From Paracoccus binzhouensis (GTDB lineage: Bacteria; Pseudomonadota; Alphaproteobacteria; Rhodobacterales; Rhodobacteraceae), in NCBI RefSeq assembly GCF_016446475.1, contig NZ_JAEHFP010000027.1:1-42737 (forward strand): a stretch of DNA of 42,737 bases. The letters are read 5' to 3'. A program made the translations under genes and the position numbers. Numbering within the stretch: the stretch's first letter is position 1; each line of letters begins with the position of its first letter. The notes under the pieces are model-generated. The model made no database searches, had not been told where the DNA came from, and saw only the letters and a program-made list of their open reading frames with translations. Positions 31,568 to 40,030 of the stretch are shown one piece after another.

Positions 31568-32338
31568 ATGGATCAGGACGCGCCGGCAGGCAAGGAACGC
31601 AGGCTGACCCGCATCAAGCTGTCGGACCAGGTGGCCGAGGACATCCGCCGCCGCATCGCCCGCGACGGCCTGCGTCCCGGCGACCGCCTGCCGCATGAGC
31701 GCGCGCTGATGGAGCATTACGGCTGCTCGAAAGGCACCATCCGCGAGGCGCTGAAGGCGCTGGAGGTCGAAGGGCTGGTACGCATGCTGTCCGGGCCGAA
31801 TGGCGGGCCCGAGATCCAGCCCGCCTCGATCGACATCGTTACCCAGCAGCTGCGGCAATACCTGCATTTCCAGAAGATCGACTTCGCCCAGGTCTACGAG
31901 CTGCGCCAGTCGCTGGAGGTCAGCCTGGCACGCAACGTCATCGGCAAGCTGACTCCGGCGCATTTCCGCCGGCTCGAGGAGAACATCCGCATCTGCGAAG
32001 CGGCGAACGCGGCGCAGGACCGTGCCGTGGTCCGCCGGGCCGAGACCGAGTTCCACGACATCCTCTGTGAGGCCTCGGACAACGTGATCCTGGTCTTCAT
32101 GTGCCGCTTCCTGAACAGCATGCTGCGCGACCTGGTCAGCTATCGCAGCGAAAGCATGCGCGAACACGAGATCTTCGGCGAGGCGAATATCGAGAGTCAC
32201 CGGCAGCTGCTGGCCGCCTTCCGCGCCGAGGACGGCGACGTTGCGGCCCGCATCATGCATGACCACATGTGCTGCGCCGAAAGCTACATGCGCCGGCTGG
32301 ATGCCTCGTTCCGCTCGGACCTGCTGAGCCGGTTCTGA
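31568..32338 (+). CDS. GntR-family transcriptional regulator, FCD/FadR subfamily
   Basis: A 256-residue regulator. The winged HTH lies at residues 15-80 (LSDQVAEDIRRRIARDGLRPGDRLPHE followed by YGCSKGTIREALKALEVEGLV, in parts) and the all-helical FCD domain from about 105 (VYELRQSLEVSLARN, TEFHDILCEAS, ESHRQLLAAF, HDHMCCAE), with histidines suited to bind a metal and a carboxylate ligand. The gene starts eight bases after the M81 stop, so it is the last gene of the LIV operon and would regulate itself. The palindrome CTATACGTATAG at the operon promoter is its likely operator. Confidence 0.92.
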   Translation: MDQDAPAGKERRLTRIKLSDQVAEDIRRRIARDGLRPGDRLPHERALMEHYGCSKGTIREALKALEVEGLVRMLSGPNGGPEIQPASIDIVTQQLRQYLHFQKIDFAQVYELRQSLEVSLARNVIGKLTPAHFRRLEENIRICEAANAAQDRAVVRRAETEFHDILCEASDNVILVFMCRFLNSMLRDLVSYRSESMREHEIFGEANIESHRQLLAAFRAEDGDVAARIMHDHMCCAESYMRRLDASFRSDLLSRF

Positions 32339-32345
32339 AACGGCA

Positions 32346-32371
32346 AATCCCGGCCGCACGGGACCGGGATT
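32346..32371. terminator. Hairpin between convergent gntR and ssb
   Basis: AATCCCGG (32346-32353) and CCGGGATT (32364-32371) are perfect inverse repeats with a 10-base loop just after the gntR stop at 32338. The gene on the other strand, ssb, ends at 32413. The flanking T-runs are short, so its strength is uncertain. Confidence 0.6.
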
Positions 32372-32380
32372 CGTGGAATC

Positions 32381-32408
32381 GGAATCTGGGGACCGGAATC
32401 TGGGGAGC
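32381..32408. repeat. 14-bp tandem duplication before the ssb 3' end
   Basis: GGAATCTGGGGACC and GGAATCTGGGGAGC follow one another with a single mismatch, in the gap between gntR and ssb. Short slippage duplication in a non-coding tail is the simplest reading. Confidence 0.5.
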
Positions 32409-32412
32409 GGGA

Positions 32413-32925
32413 TCAGAACGGGATGTCGTCGTCGAAATCGGGGCGGTTCTGCGACTGCCCGCCGCCCGAGGAACTGCTGCCCGAAGCACCACCCGAGGCG
32501 CCGCCGCCATAGCCGCCGCCACCGTAGCTGCCGCCGCCATAGCTCTCGTCGCGGCCGCCGCCGCCCGGGCCGCCGCGGCCGTCCAGCATGTGCAGTTCAC
32601 TGCGGAAGGGGCGCAGGGCGACCTCGGTCGCGTAGCGGTCGTTGCCGTTCTGGTCTTGCCATTTGCGGGTTTCCAGCTGACCCTCGACATAGACCTTGGA
32701 GCCCTTCTTCAGATATTGCTCGGCCACGCGGACCAGCGGTTCGGAATAGATCACCACCGTGTGCCACTCGGTGCGCTCGCGCCGCTCGCCGGTGTTGCGG
32801 TCCTTCCATTGCTCGCTGGTGGCGATCCGCAGATTGGCGACCTTGCCGCCGTTCTGGAAGCTGCGGACTTCCGGGTCCTGACCCAGATTGCCGACCAGGA
32901 TCACCTTGTTCACGCTGCCTGCCAT
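32413..32925 (-). CDS. ssb: Single-stranded DNA-binding protein
   Basis: A 170-residue SSB. The OB fold covers about residues 1-115 ([58 protein letters not shown] in parts), followed by a glycine/serine-rich linker and the acidic tip DFDDDIPF that recruits replication and repair proteins. The ATG at 32925 is chosen because [10 protein letters not shown] is the normal start; the frame is open further upstream. It binds single-stranded DNA as a tetramer. In many alphaproteobacteria it is near uvrA; here it stands alone between a catabolic operon and a transglycosylase gene. Confidence 0.97.
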   Translation of the reverse strand: MAGSVNKVILVGNLGQDPEVRSFQNGGKVANLRIATSEQWKDRNTGERRERTEWHTVVIYSEPLVRVAEQYLKKGSKVYVEGQLETRKWQDQNGNDRYATEVALRPFRSELHMLDGRGGPGGGGRDESYGGGSYGGGGYGGGASGGASGSSSSGGGQSQNRPDFDDDIPF

Positions 32926-33062
32926 GCCGCGGGGCCCTTTCGTTGCTTTCGTTAGCCGCGGGTGTAGCGCGTCCCGGCCCGCTGGGGCAAGCGGAATGGC
33001 ATGCCGCGCCATAGGCGGAAATCCGCCGAAGAATTCAGCGCCGGCCGGCGCGCGCAATCCTC

Positions 33063-33093
33063 TTGCGGAGCCGGCCCGGCTTTGCGCTATAGT
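33063..33093 (+). promoter_or_regulatory. Possible promoter of the transglycosylase gene
   Basis: TTGCGG (33063-33068) and TATAGT (33088-33093) are separated by 19 bases, about 40 bases before the ATG at 33135. The -10 box is good; the spacer is long. Confidence 0.35.
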
Positions 33094-33134
33094 GCGGCAC
33101 AAAAAAACACGACGGCATGCATGAGGGACCAGAG

Positions 33135-33782
33135 ATGCTTTCACGCAATCGGGCGATGCTGCGCCAGTTTGGCCGGGCGGTGATCGCCTTGGCGATTTCG
33201 GCCGGGCTGGCCGTGCCGGCCGCGGCCGAGGGGTTGCGGCTGCAGGTGAAAAGCGGCAAGTCGCGGCTGGCGCAGTTCGAGCGGCAGACGCGGTTGATGG
33301 ATTCGCGCCTGGCCGGGCAATACCAGCAATCGGCGCGGCTGCGCCCCGGCGGCACCTCGACGAAAAGCGTGGTCGAACTGGACCTGCCGACCGCCGTGCC
33401 CGCCTATCGCGGCAGCCGGCGCAGCCAGTATCTGCCCCATGCCCGCGCCATGGCCCGCAAGCACGGCATCCCCGAAGACCTGTTCCTGCGGCTGGTGCAG
33501 CAGGAATCGGGCTGGAATCCCTCGGCGCGCTCGCACAAGGGGGCGCGGGGGCTGGCGCAGCTGATGCCGGGCACCGCGGCCAGGCTGGGCGTCGATCCCA
33601 ACGACCCGATCCAGAACCTGGAAGGCGGGGCCCGCTACCTGCGCATGATGTACAACACCTTCGGCAGCTGGCGGCTGGCGCTGGCGGCTTATAATGCCGG
33701 GCCGGCGGCGGTGGCGAAATATGGCGGCGTGCCGCCCTATCGCGAGACGCGCAACTACGTCCGCATCATCCACGGCAGCTGA
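33135..33782 (+). CDS. Lytic transglycosylase, SLT domain
   Basis: A 215-residue exported protein. A signal peptide (about residues 1-28, [19 protein letters not shown]) is followed by a 60-residue linker and a family 1 SLT domain from about 100. The catalytic glutamate is in [14 protein letters not shown], followed by [18 protein letters not shown] and the C-terminal [17 protein letters not shown], all standard. It cleaves the glycan strands of peptidoglycan in the periplasm, forming 1,6-anhydro ends. The ATG at 33135 has GAGGGACC upstream; another ATG at 33117 is in frame but less likely. It lacks the long helical ring of Slt70. Confidence 0.92.
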   Translation: MLSRNRAMLRQFGRAVIALAISAGLAVPAAAEGLRLQVKSGKSRLAQFERQTRLMDSRLAGQYQQSARLRPGGTSTKSVVELDLPTAVPAYRGSRRSQYLPHARAMARKHGIPEDLFLRLVQQESGWNPSARSHKGARGLAQLMPGTAARLGVDPNDPIQNLEGGARYLRMMYNTFGSWRLALAAYNAGPAAVAKYGGVPPYRETRNYVRIIHGS

Positions 33783-33788
33783 AGCACA

Positions 33789-33812
33789 AAGGCCGGGCAG
33801 GAGCCCGGCCTT
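33789..33812. terminator. Bidirectional hairpin between convergent genes
   Basis: AAGGCCGGGC (33789-33798) and GCCCGGCCTT (33803-33812) form a perfect 10-bp stem with an AGGA loop, between the transglycosylase stop and the SYLF gene stop. Confidence 0.75.
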
Positions 33813-33831
33813 GTCGATTCCGGCCGCGGCC

Positions 33832-34434
33832 TCAGAAGGTCGAGGGGATGATGCGGGTGTATTTCGTCCCGGCGATCGAGGCGCCGGCCATCAGCCCGGA
33901 CTGGCCGAAGACCATCGCCACCACCGGCTGCTGCGAGGTGATGGTGTCGGCGCCCATCGACACGCCACCGGCGGGCAGGGCGTAATAGGCCCCGGCCTCG
34001 GCCACCCAGCCCGGCGCGCGGCGGAAATCGGCCAGCGCGGCATCGGTCTGGAAGATCAGCACATGGGCATATTGCTGGGCGCCGATCTGGAAGCCGACGC
34101 TGGCCTGGGTTGCCGAATAGTAATCCACCGTCACGTCGTTGATGCGCAGCGCGCCCTGGCCATAGGCGCCGCCCACGCCGAACCCCGCCTCGGTCATCAG
34201 CGGCATGTAAAGCACGCCCTTGGCGTTCTGCACCATGGGCGCGACATTGGGATAGGTGCGCAGCAGGTAGTCCCGGGTCGCATCGACCCGCGCGTCCAGC
34301 CGCGAGGGCGCGTCCTGTCCGACGGCGTTCGAGCAGCCGGCAAGCCCCAGCACCGCGCCACCCAGCAGCAGCCCGCCCCGCGCCAGGCCGCCACGCAGCA
34401 GCAGGCGCCGGCTCATCCCGTTGGAATTCGTCAT
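33832..34434 (-). CDS. SYLF/YSC84-domain lipoprotein
   Basis: A 200-residue lipoprotein. After an Arg-rich start (MSRRLLLRGG) and a hydrophobic segment comes the lipobox LAGC near residue 34; the cysteine would be lipidated. The YSC84/SYLF domain is seen in GVGGAYGQGALRINDVTVDYYSATQASVGFQIGAQ and VLIFQTDAALADFRRAPGW (in parts). The domain binds lipids in eukaryotes; bacterial members are envelope proteins of unclear role. The ATG at residue 7 is an alternative start. It precedes hemB on the same strand order but converges with the transglycosylase gene. Confidence 0.88.
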   Translation of the reverse strand: MTNSNGMSRRLLLRGGLARGGLLLGGAVLGLAGCSNAVGQDAPSRLDARVDATRDYLLRTYPNVAPMVQNAKGVLYMPLMTEAGFGVGGAYGQGALRINDVTVDYYSATQASVGFQIGAQQYAHVLIFQTDAALADFRRAPGWVAEAGAYYALPAGGVSMGADTITSQQPVVAMVFGQSGLMAGASIAGTKYTRIIPSTF

Positions 34435-34506
34435 GTTTCGCCCCTCGTTCCCTGTTCGGCGGCTGGCCCGCCTGTCAAGGCGGCGATGATAAAGGACGAC
34501 CCGCCC

Positions 34507-35505
34507 TCATGCCAGCCTTTCGGCGACCTGCGGCGCGTAATAGGTCAGGATGCCGTCGCAGCCGGCGCGGCGGAAACCCAGCAGGCTTTCGGCCACCACG
34601 TCGCGCGACAGCCAGCCGTTGCGGATCGCGCCCTCGATCATGGCGTATTCGCCGCTGACCTGATAGGCGAAGGTCGGTGCCGCGAACTGGTCCTTCACCA
34701 TGCGGCAGATGTCCAGATAGGGCATGCCGGGCTTGACCATCACCATGTCGGCGCCCTCGGAAAGGTCGCGGGCGACGCAGCGCATCGCCTCCTCGCGGTT
34801 CGCCGGGTTCACCTGATAGGTCTTCTTGTCGCCGACCAGCCGCCCCGAGGCGCCGACCGCGTCGCGGAACGGCCCATAGAAACCGCTGGCGAATTTCGCC
34901 GCATAGGACAGGATCGCCACGTCCTTGTGGCCATTCGTCTCCAGCAGCCCGCGCAAGGCGCCGATGCGCCCGTCCATCATGTCCGAGGGGCCCAGGATGT
35001 CCGCCCCCGCCTCGGCCTGCACCAGCGCCATGCGGCCAAGCGCCTCGACCGTCTCGTCGTTCAGGATCACCCCGTCGCGTACCAGTCCGTCATGGCCGTT
35101 GGCGTTATAGGGGTCCAGCGCGATATCGGTCATTACCGCCAGTTCGGGCGCGACCTCCTTGATGGCGCGGATGGCGCGGTTGCCGATGTTCTCGGGATCC
35201 CAGGCGCGCTCGCAGCCCTCGGTCTTCAGGTCCGGGTCGGAATGCGGAAAGATGCAGATCGCCGGGATGCCCAGTCGCATCGCGGTTTCCGCGGCGCGTT
35301 TCGCGCCCTCCAGAGTCAGCCGCTCGACCCCGGGCATCGAGGGGATCTCGCCCGCGCCGCCGGCGATCTCGGTCACGAAGATCGGCCAGATCAGGTTGGC
35401 GGGGGTCAGCGTCACCTCGGTCACCATCGCGCGCAGCGCCGGCGTGCGGCGCAGCCGGCGCAGGCGGGCGGCGGGGAAGGGGGCGGCGATCGGGGTCGGG
35501 GACAT
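34507..35505 (-). CDS. hemB: Delta-aminolevulinic acid dehydratase (porphobilinogen synthase)
   Basis: A 332-residue cytosolic enzyme that condenses two 5-aminolevulinate molecules to porphobilinogen for haem, cobalamin and, where present, bacteriochlorophyll. The two active-site lysines lie in SYAAKFASGFYGPFR and MVKPGMPYLD. The metal switch region is DIALDPYNANGHDG: aspartates replace the cysteines of zinc enzymes, so this is the magnesium/potassium type known from other alphaproteobacteria. The ATG at 35505 gives the usual N-terminus; the frame continues open over the mfd antisense strand, but that is not coding. It diverges from the membrane-protein gene at 35668. Confidence 0.97.
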   Translation of the reverse strand: MSPTPIAAPFPAARLRRLRRTPALRAMVTEVTLTPANLIWPIFVTEIAGGAGEIPSMPGVERLTLEGAKRAAETAMRLGIPAICIFPHSDPDLKTEGCERAWDPENIGNRAIRAIKEVAPELAVMTDIALDPYNANGHDGLVRDGVILNDETVEALGRMALVQAEAGADILGPSDMMDGRIGALRGLLETNGHKDVAILSYAAKFASGFYGPFRDAVGASGRLVGDKKTYQVNPANREEAMRCVARDLSEGADMVMVKPGMPYLDICRMVKDQFAAPTFAYQVSGEYAMIEGAIRNGWLSRDVVAESLLGFRRAGCDGILTYYAPQVAERLA

Positions 35506-35667
35506 GGCGGGGCCTGTGGCTGCGGGGATCTGGGCCCGAAACTGCACCTTGGGCCGACAGGGCGCAACCCCCGCGCTACCCTTCAGCACGGGCGCGGGAA
35601 AATCGTGGTTTTCCTTTGCGTCACGCCCGGTTAGTTTGCCTGTCGCAACCGATGCAAGGAAGAAGAC

Positions 35668-36234
35668 GTGCTTCGACCCGAGGGAATTCTCGCCCTGCTG
35701 GACAGCCGGTCCTTCGGCTCGATCTGGTTCTGGGTGATCCTGATGCTGGCCTGGACCATGGCGGGGCGACGCATTCTCGGCGTGCCCTCGGACGTGATCG
35801 CCGGGGCCATCGGCGCCGAGCCCGGCCCCGAGGACGACCCGGCGGCGCTGGCGCTGCTCGACTGGCTGTCGCTGACCCTGCCGCGCTGGCGCATCGACCA
35901 GCGCGAAGGCGCGATCCTGCTGGGCCTGGGCACCTTCCTGCTGACGGCGCTGGCCGTCCTGGGCTTCGGCTACGGGCTGGAGATGGCGCAGGCGCTGGTG
36001 GTGCTGATCCTGCCCTTCGCCCTGCTTTTCGCGCTGGAACTGCGGCTGGCGCGGCGGCTGCACGCGGTGCTGGCCCGGGCCGAGGTCGGCCAGCCGGTGA
36101 ACGAGGCCGGGGCCGAGGCCGCGCGGCTGATGCGCCATCACAAGAGGGTGGTCGCGGCCATGTCGATCCTGGCGGTGGCGCTGACCGCCTTCTACGGTGC
36201 GCTCTGGATGATCGCGCATCCCTTCGGCTTCTGA
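35668..36234 (+). CDS. Membrane protein of the family labelled 'component of SufBCD complex'
   Basis: A 188-residue protein starting with GTG after AAGGAAG. Three or four hydrophobic helices are visible (IWFWVILMLAWTMAG; a pair in LLGLGTFLLTALAVLGFGYGLEMAQALVVLILPFALLF; and VAAMSILAVALTAFYGALWMI near the end), separated by a polar stretch at about 45-75 and a basic one near 150. As I recall, Rhodobacteraceae genomes carry such proteins near mfd under the name 'component of SufBCD complex', but nothing in the sequence supports an iron-sulfur role: there are no cysteine clusters. Function unknown. The mfd gene starts 42 bases after its stop. Confidence 0.8.
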   Translation: MLRPEGILALLDSRSFGSIWFWVILMLAWTMAGRRILGVPSDVIAGAIGAEPGPEDDPAALALLDWLSLTLPRWRIDQREGAILLGLGTFLLTALAVLGFGYGLEMAQALVVLILPFALLFALELRLARRLHAVLARAEVGQPVNEAGAEAARLMRHHKRVVAAMSILAVALTAFYGALWMIAHPFGF

Positions 36235-36276
36235 ACCGGACTTGACTTCGCCCGTGCCGGCTTTACCTCGGGGCGC

Positions 36277-39200
36277 ATGGCATCGCATCCCGAACACCTG
36301 ATCCTGTCCGGCGCGCCCGAGGGCATGGACGCCGCCCTGGTCGCGCGCGAACTGGCCCGTGGCAATCCCGTCATCCACATCGCCCGCGACGACCGGCGCA
36401 TGGCCGCGATGCGGGCGGCGCTGGCCTTCTTCGCGCCGCAGGCCGCGGTGCTGGAGTTTCCGGCCTGGGACACCACACCCTATGACCGGGTCTCGCCCGC
36501 CGGGGGCGTGATGGCGGCGCGCATGGCGGTGCTGACGGCGCTGGCGCATGGTGCGCAGAAGGGGCCCTTCGTGCTGCTGACCACGCTGTCGGCCGCCATG
36601 CAGCGCGTGCCGGCGCGCGAGGCGCTGCGCGACGCCGGCTTCTCGGCCGCCGTGGGCGACCGCATGGATGAGGCCGCGTTGCGCGCCTTCCTGGCCCGCA
36701 TGGGCTTCTCGCAGGTGCCGACCGTGACCGAGCCCGGCGATTTCGCGGTCCGGGGCGGCATCATCGACATCTTCCCGCCCGGCGAGTCCGGGCCGATCCG
36801 GCTGGACATGTTCGGCGACGTGCTGGAGGGCGCGCGCAGATTTGACGCGGAAACTCAGCGCTCCATCGAAAAGCTCGACCGCATCGAGCTTGCGCCCATG
36901 TCCGAGGTGATCCTGGACGAGGACGCCATTACCCGCTTTCGCCGGAACTACCGTGCCGAATACGGCGCCGCCGCCAACGATCCGCTTTACGAAGGCATCA
37001 CCGCCGGCCGCAAGATGGCGGGGATGGAGCATTGGCTGCCCTGGTTCCATGCCCGGCTGGAAAGCCTGTTCGACTACCTGCCCGGCGCTTCGGTGGTGAC
37101 GGACGACCACCTGGACCAGGTCCGGGACGCGCGCTGGCACACGATCGCCGAACAGTTCGAGGCCCGGCGCGAGGCGCTGGCCCGCAAGACCGGCACCGAC
37201 ACGGTCTATCGCCCGGTTCCGCCCGCCCAGATGTTCCCGGACGAGGCGGAATGGACGCGCTGGCTGGCCGCACATCGGATGCTGCGCCTGTCGGTGCTGC
37301 CGCGCCCCCCCGGTCCGGGGGTGCTGGATGCCGGCGGCCGGGTCGGCCGCAACTTCGCCCCCGAGCGGCAAGCCGAAAAGGGAAATCTGTTCAAGGCGCT
37401 TTCTGATCATATTCGAAACCTTCAGACCTCGCGCCGGGTGGTGATCGCCAGTTTCTCGGAAGGCGCACGCGAGCGGCTTGCCGGGCTGATCGCCGACGAG
37501 GGTATCAAGGACGCCAAGCCCATCGCCGATCTGCGCGATCTGCCGGCCGCACCCGGCGCGCTGGGGCTGGCGGTCTGGCCGCTGGAGGAGGGCTTTGTCT
37601 CGGACGGCGCGGCGACCGGGCCGCTGGCGGTGATCTCCGAGCAGGACGTGCTGGGCGACCGGCTGATCCGGGGCGCGAAGCGCAAGCGCAAGGCCGAGAA
37701 CTTCCTGCGCGACACCACCACTCTGACCCCCGGCGATCTGGTGGTGCATGTCGAGCATGGCATCGGCCGCTATACCGGCCTCGAGACCGTCAAGGCGCTT
37801 GGCGTGCCGCATGATTGCGTGGCGCTGGAATATGCCGGCGGCGACCGGCTTTACCTGCCGGTGGAAAACATCGAGCTGCTCAGCCGCTACGGGCACGAGG
37901 AGGGGCTGCTCGACAAGCTGGGCGGCGGGGCCTGGCAGGCGCGCAAGGCGCGACTGAAGGAGCGTATCAAGCTGATCGCCGACCGGCTGATGCGCGTCGC
38001 GGCCGAGCGGCTGCTGCGGCCTGCCCCGATTCTCGAGCCCGAGCATCACGAGATCGAAAGCTTCGCGGCCCGCTTCCCCTATGCCGAGACCGAGGACCAG
38101 GCAGCAGCGATTTCCGACGTGGCCGAGGATCTGGCCGCCGGCCGGCCGATGGATCGGCTGGTGGTGGGCGACGTGGGCTTCGGCAAGACCGAGGTCGCCA
38201 TGCGCGCGGCCTTCATCGCCGCCAGCCAGGGCCGGCAGGTTGCGGTGGTGGCGCCGACGACGCTGCTGGCGCGGCAGCATTTCCGCACCTTTGCCGAGCG
38301 CTTCCGCGGCACGGCGATCAATGTCCGACCGCTGTCGCGCTTCGTCTCTGCCAAGGATGCCGCAGAGACCCGCAAGGGCCTGGCCGAGGGCACGGTCGAC
38401 ATCGTCGTCGGCACCCACGCCGTGCTGGCGAAGCAGGTGCGCTTCAAGAACCTCGGCCTGCTGATCGTCGATGAAGAGCAGCATTTCGGCGTCGGCCACA
38501 AGGAGCGGCTGAAGGAACTGCGCAGCGATATCCACGTGCTGACCCTGACCGCGACGCCGATCCCGCGCACCTTGCAACTGTCACTGACCGGGGTGCGGGA
38601 CCTGTCGATCATCGGCACGCCGCCGGTGGACCGGCTGTCGATCCGCACCTATGTGTCGGAGTTCGACAGCGTCACCATTCGCGAGGCGCTGCTGCGCGAG
38701 AAATATCGCGGCGGGCAGAGCTTCTTCGTCGTGCCGCGCCTCTCGGACCTGCCCGAGGTCGAGGAATGGCTCAGGGAGCACGTGCCCGAGGTCAGCACCA
38801 TCGTCGCCCATGGCCAGCTGGCGGCGGGCGATCTGGACCAGCGGATGAACGCCTTTTACGATCGCGGCGCGGATGTGCTGCTGGCGACGACCATCGTGGA
38901 ATCAGGTCTGGATATTCCGACCGCCAACACCATGGTGGTCTGGCGCGCCGACATGTTCGGCCTGGCGCAGCTCTACCAGATTCGCGGCAGGGTCGGGCGT
39001 TCCAAGACGCGCGCCTATTGCTACCTGACCACCAAGCCGCGCGCGCCGCTGACGCCGCAGGCGATGCGGCGGCTGAAGTTCCTGGGCGCCATCGACAGCC
39101 TCGGCGCGGGTTTCAACCTGGCCTCGCAGGACCTCGATTTGCGCGGGGCGGGGAACCTTCTGGGCGAGGAGCAGTCGGGCCATATCAAGGAGGTCGGCTT

Positions 39201-39744
39201 CGAGCTTTACCAGCAGATGCTGGAGGAGACCATCGCCAAGCTGAAATCCGGTGAGATCGAGGGCACGCCCGAGGACGAATGGGCGCCGCAGCTGAACCTG
39301 GGCGTGCCGGTGACGATTCCGGAAAGCTATGTGCCCGACCTGGACGTGCGGCTGGGCCTTTATCGCCGGTTGGCGGAACTGACCAGCAAGGTCGAGTTGG
39401 AGGGATTCGCTGCCGAGTTGATCGACCGTTTCGGCCCGCTGCCGCGGGAGGTGAACACGCTTCTGCTGGTCATCCGCATCAAGGCCATGGCCAAGCGGGC
39501 GAACATTGCCAGGCTGGACGCGGGGCCCAAGGGTGCGACCATCCAGTTCCACAACGACAAGTTCCCGAACCCGGCCGGGCTGGTCGAGTTCATCCACGAC
39601 CAGCGCGGCCAGGCCAGGGTCACCGACAACCGGATCGTGGTGCTGCGCGACTGGCCCACGGATGCCGACCGGATCAAGGGCAGCTTCGCCATCGCCAAGG
39701 AGCTGGCGGCGAAGATCCGGGAAGGCAAGGGTCGGAAGACATGA
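36277..39744 (+). CDS. mfd: Transcription-repair coupling factor
   Basis: An 1155-residue ATP-driven DNA translocase that removes RNA polymerase stalled at lesions and recruits UvrA. In order: the UvrB-homology module (about 1-330, with GGIIDIFPPGESGPIRLDMFGD), the RNA-polymerase-binding CarD-like domain (PGDLVVHVEHGIGRYTGLETV near 486), the helicase motor with Walker A GDVGFGKTEVAMRAAF near 631, DEEQHFGVGHKE near 730, TATPIPRTLQLSLTGVRDLS near 755, ATTIVESGLDIP near 870 and QIRGRVGRS near 905, and the C-terminal autoinhibitory TRCF domain from about 1010. Length and motif order are normal. The last codons lie within a 56-bp direct repeat that also recurs downstream. Confidence 0.98.
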   Translation: MASHPEHLILSGAPEGMDAALVARELARGNPVIHIARDDRRMAAMRAALAFFAPQAAVLEFPAWDTTPYDRVSPAGGVMAARMAVLTALAHGAQKGPFVLLTTLSAAMQRVPAREALRDAGFSAAVGDRMDEAALRAFLARMGFSQVPTVTEPGDFAVRGGIIDIFPPGESGPIRLDMFGDVLEGARRFDAETQRSIEKLDRIELAPMSEVILDEDAITRFRRNYRAEYGAAANDPLYEGITAGRKMAGMEHWLPWFHARLESLFDYLPGASVVTDDHLDQVRDARWHTIAEQFEARREALARKTGTDTVYRPVPPAQMFPDEAEWTRWLAAHRMLRLSVLPRPPGPGVLDAGGRVGRNFAPERQAEKGNLFKALSDHIRNLQTSRRVVIASFSEGARERLAGLIADEGIKDAKPIADLRDLPAAPGALGLAVWPLEEGFVSDGAATGPLAVISEQDVLGDRLIRGAKRKRKAENFLRDTTTLTPGDLVVHVEHGIGRYTGLETVKALGVPHDCVALEYAGGDRLYLPVENIELLSRYGHEEGLLDKLGGGAWQARKARLKERIKLIADRLMRVAAERLLRPAPILEPEHHEIESFAARFPYAETEDQAAAISDVAEDLAAGRPMDRLVVGDVGFGKTEVAMRAAFIAASQGRQVAVVAPTTLLARQHFRTFAERFRGTAINVRPLSRFVSAKDAAETRKGLAEGTVDIVVGTHAVLAKQVRFKNLGLLIVDEEQHFGVGHKERLKELRSDIHVLTLTATPIPRTLQLSLTGVRDLSIIGTPPVDRLSIRTYVSEFDSVTIREALLREKYRGGQSFFVVPRLSDLPEVEEWLREHVPEVSTIVAHGQLAAGDLDQRMNAFYDRGADVLLATTIVESGLDIPTANTMVVWRADMFGLAQLYQIRGRVGRSKTRAYCYLTTKPRAPLTPQAMRRLKFLGAIDSLGAGFNLASQDLDLRGAGNLLGEEQSGHIKEVGFELYQQMLEETIAKLKSGEIEGTPEDEWAPQLNLGVPVTIPESYVPDLDVRLGLYRRLAELTSKVELEGFAAELIDRFGPLPREVNTLLLVIRIKAMAKRANIARLDAGPKGATIQFHNDKFPNPAGLVEFIHDQRGQARVTDNRIVVLRDWPTDADRIKGSFAIAKELAAKIREGKGRKT

Positions 39745-39842
39745 GCTTGTTCCCGGCCGCGCGGCCGGAGGGGGGGGGGGGGGGGGGATCCGGGAAGGCA
39801 AGGGTCGGAAGACATGAGCTTGTTCCCGGCCGCGCGGCCGGA
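39714..39842. repeat. 56-bp direct duplication of the mfd 3' end separated by a G tract
   Basis: Bases 39714-39769 and 39787-39842 are identical over 56 bp. The unit starts GATCCGGGAAGGC, includes the last ten mfd codons with the stop, and ends with the palindrome GGCCGCGCGGCC. Between the copies is an unbroken run of 18 G (39770-39787). The duplication does not change mfd, whose stop is in the first copy. It may be a true slippage product or an assembly join. Confidence 0.8.
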
Positions 39843-39893
39843 CCGGGGGCGCTGCCCCCGGACCCCCGGAGTATTTGGGCAACGAAGAAGGTA
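39843..39893. repeat. REP-like GC-rich intergenic palindrome
   Basis: CCGGGGGC-GCT-GCCCCCGG (39843-39861) is a perfect 8-bp stem with a three-base loop, followed by ACCCCCGGAGTATTT and a purine-rich tail AACGAAGAAGG. From memory, elements built as G-rich hairpin plus CCCCCGGAGTATTT are widespread between genes of Rhodobacterales. It lies between mfd and clpA, which converge. Bases 39894-40030 hold nothing else that I recognise. Confidence 0.6.
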
Positions 39894-40030
39894 GGGCGGG
39901 TGGCGAAGGGTGCCGTGCCCTTGGCGGTCCGGGCTCTGGTGCCGAAGTGCCGGCGGAGGGCCAGGTCCGGAGGCTTGCTGCGGAATCCGGCGGGCTGGCA
40001 CGCGGCAATGGTGGCCGCGGTCCGAGACGG

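Noticed and set aside
35506..38577. A minus-strand frame open for more than 1000 codons beyond the hemB start
   Set aside because: It lies antisense to mfd; composition is rich in Arg, Gly, His and Gln as expected for antisense of GC-rich genes, and HemB has a clear normal start at 35505.
39714..39842. A CRISPR or phage attachment repeat
   Set aside because: Only two copies, separated by a pure G run, and no cas or integrase gene nearby.
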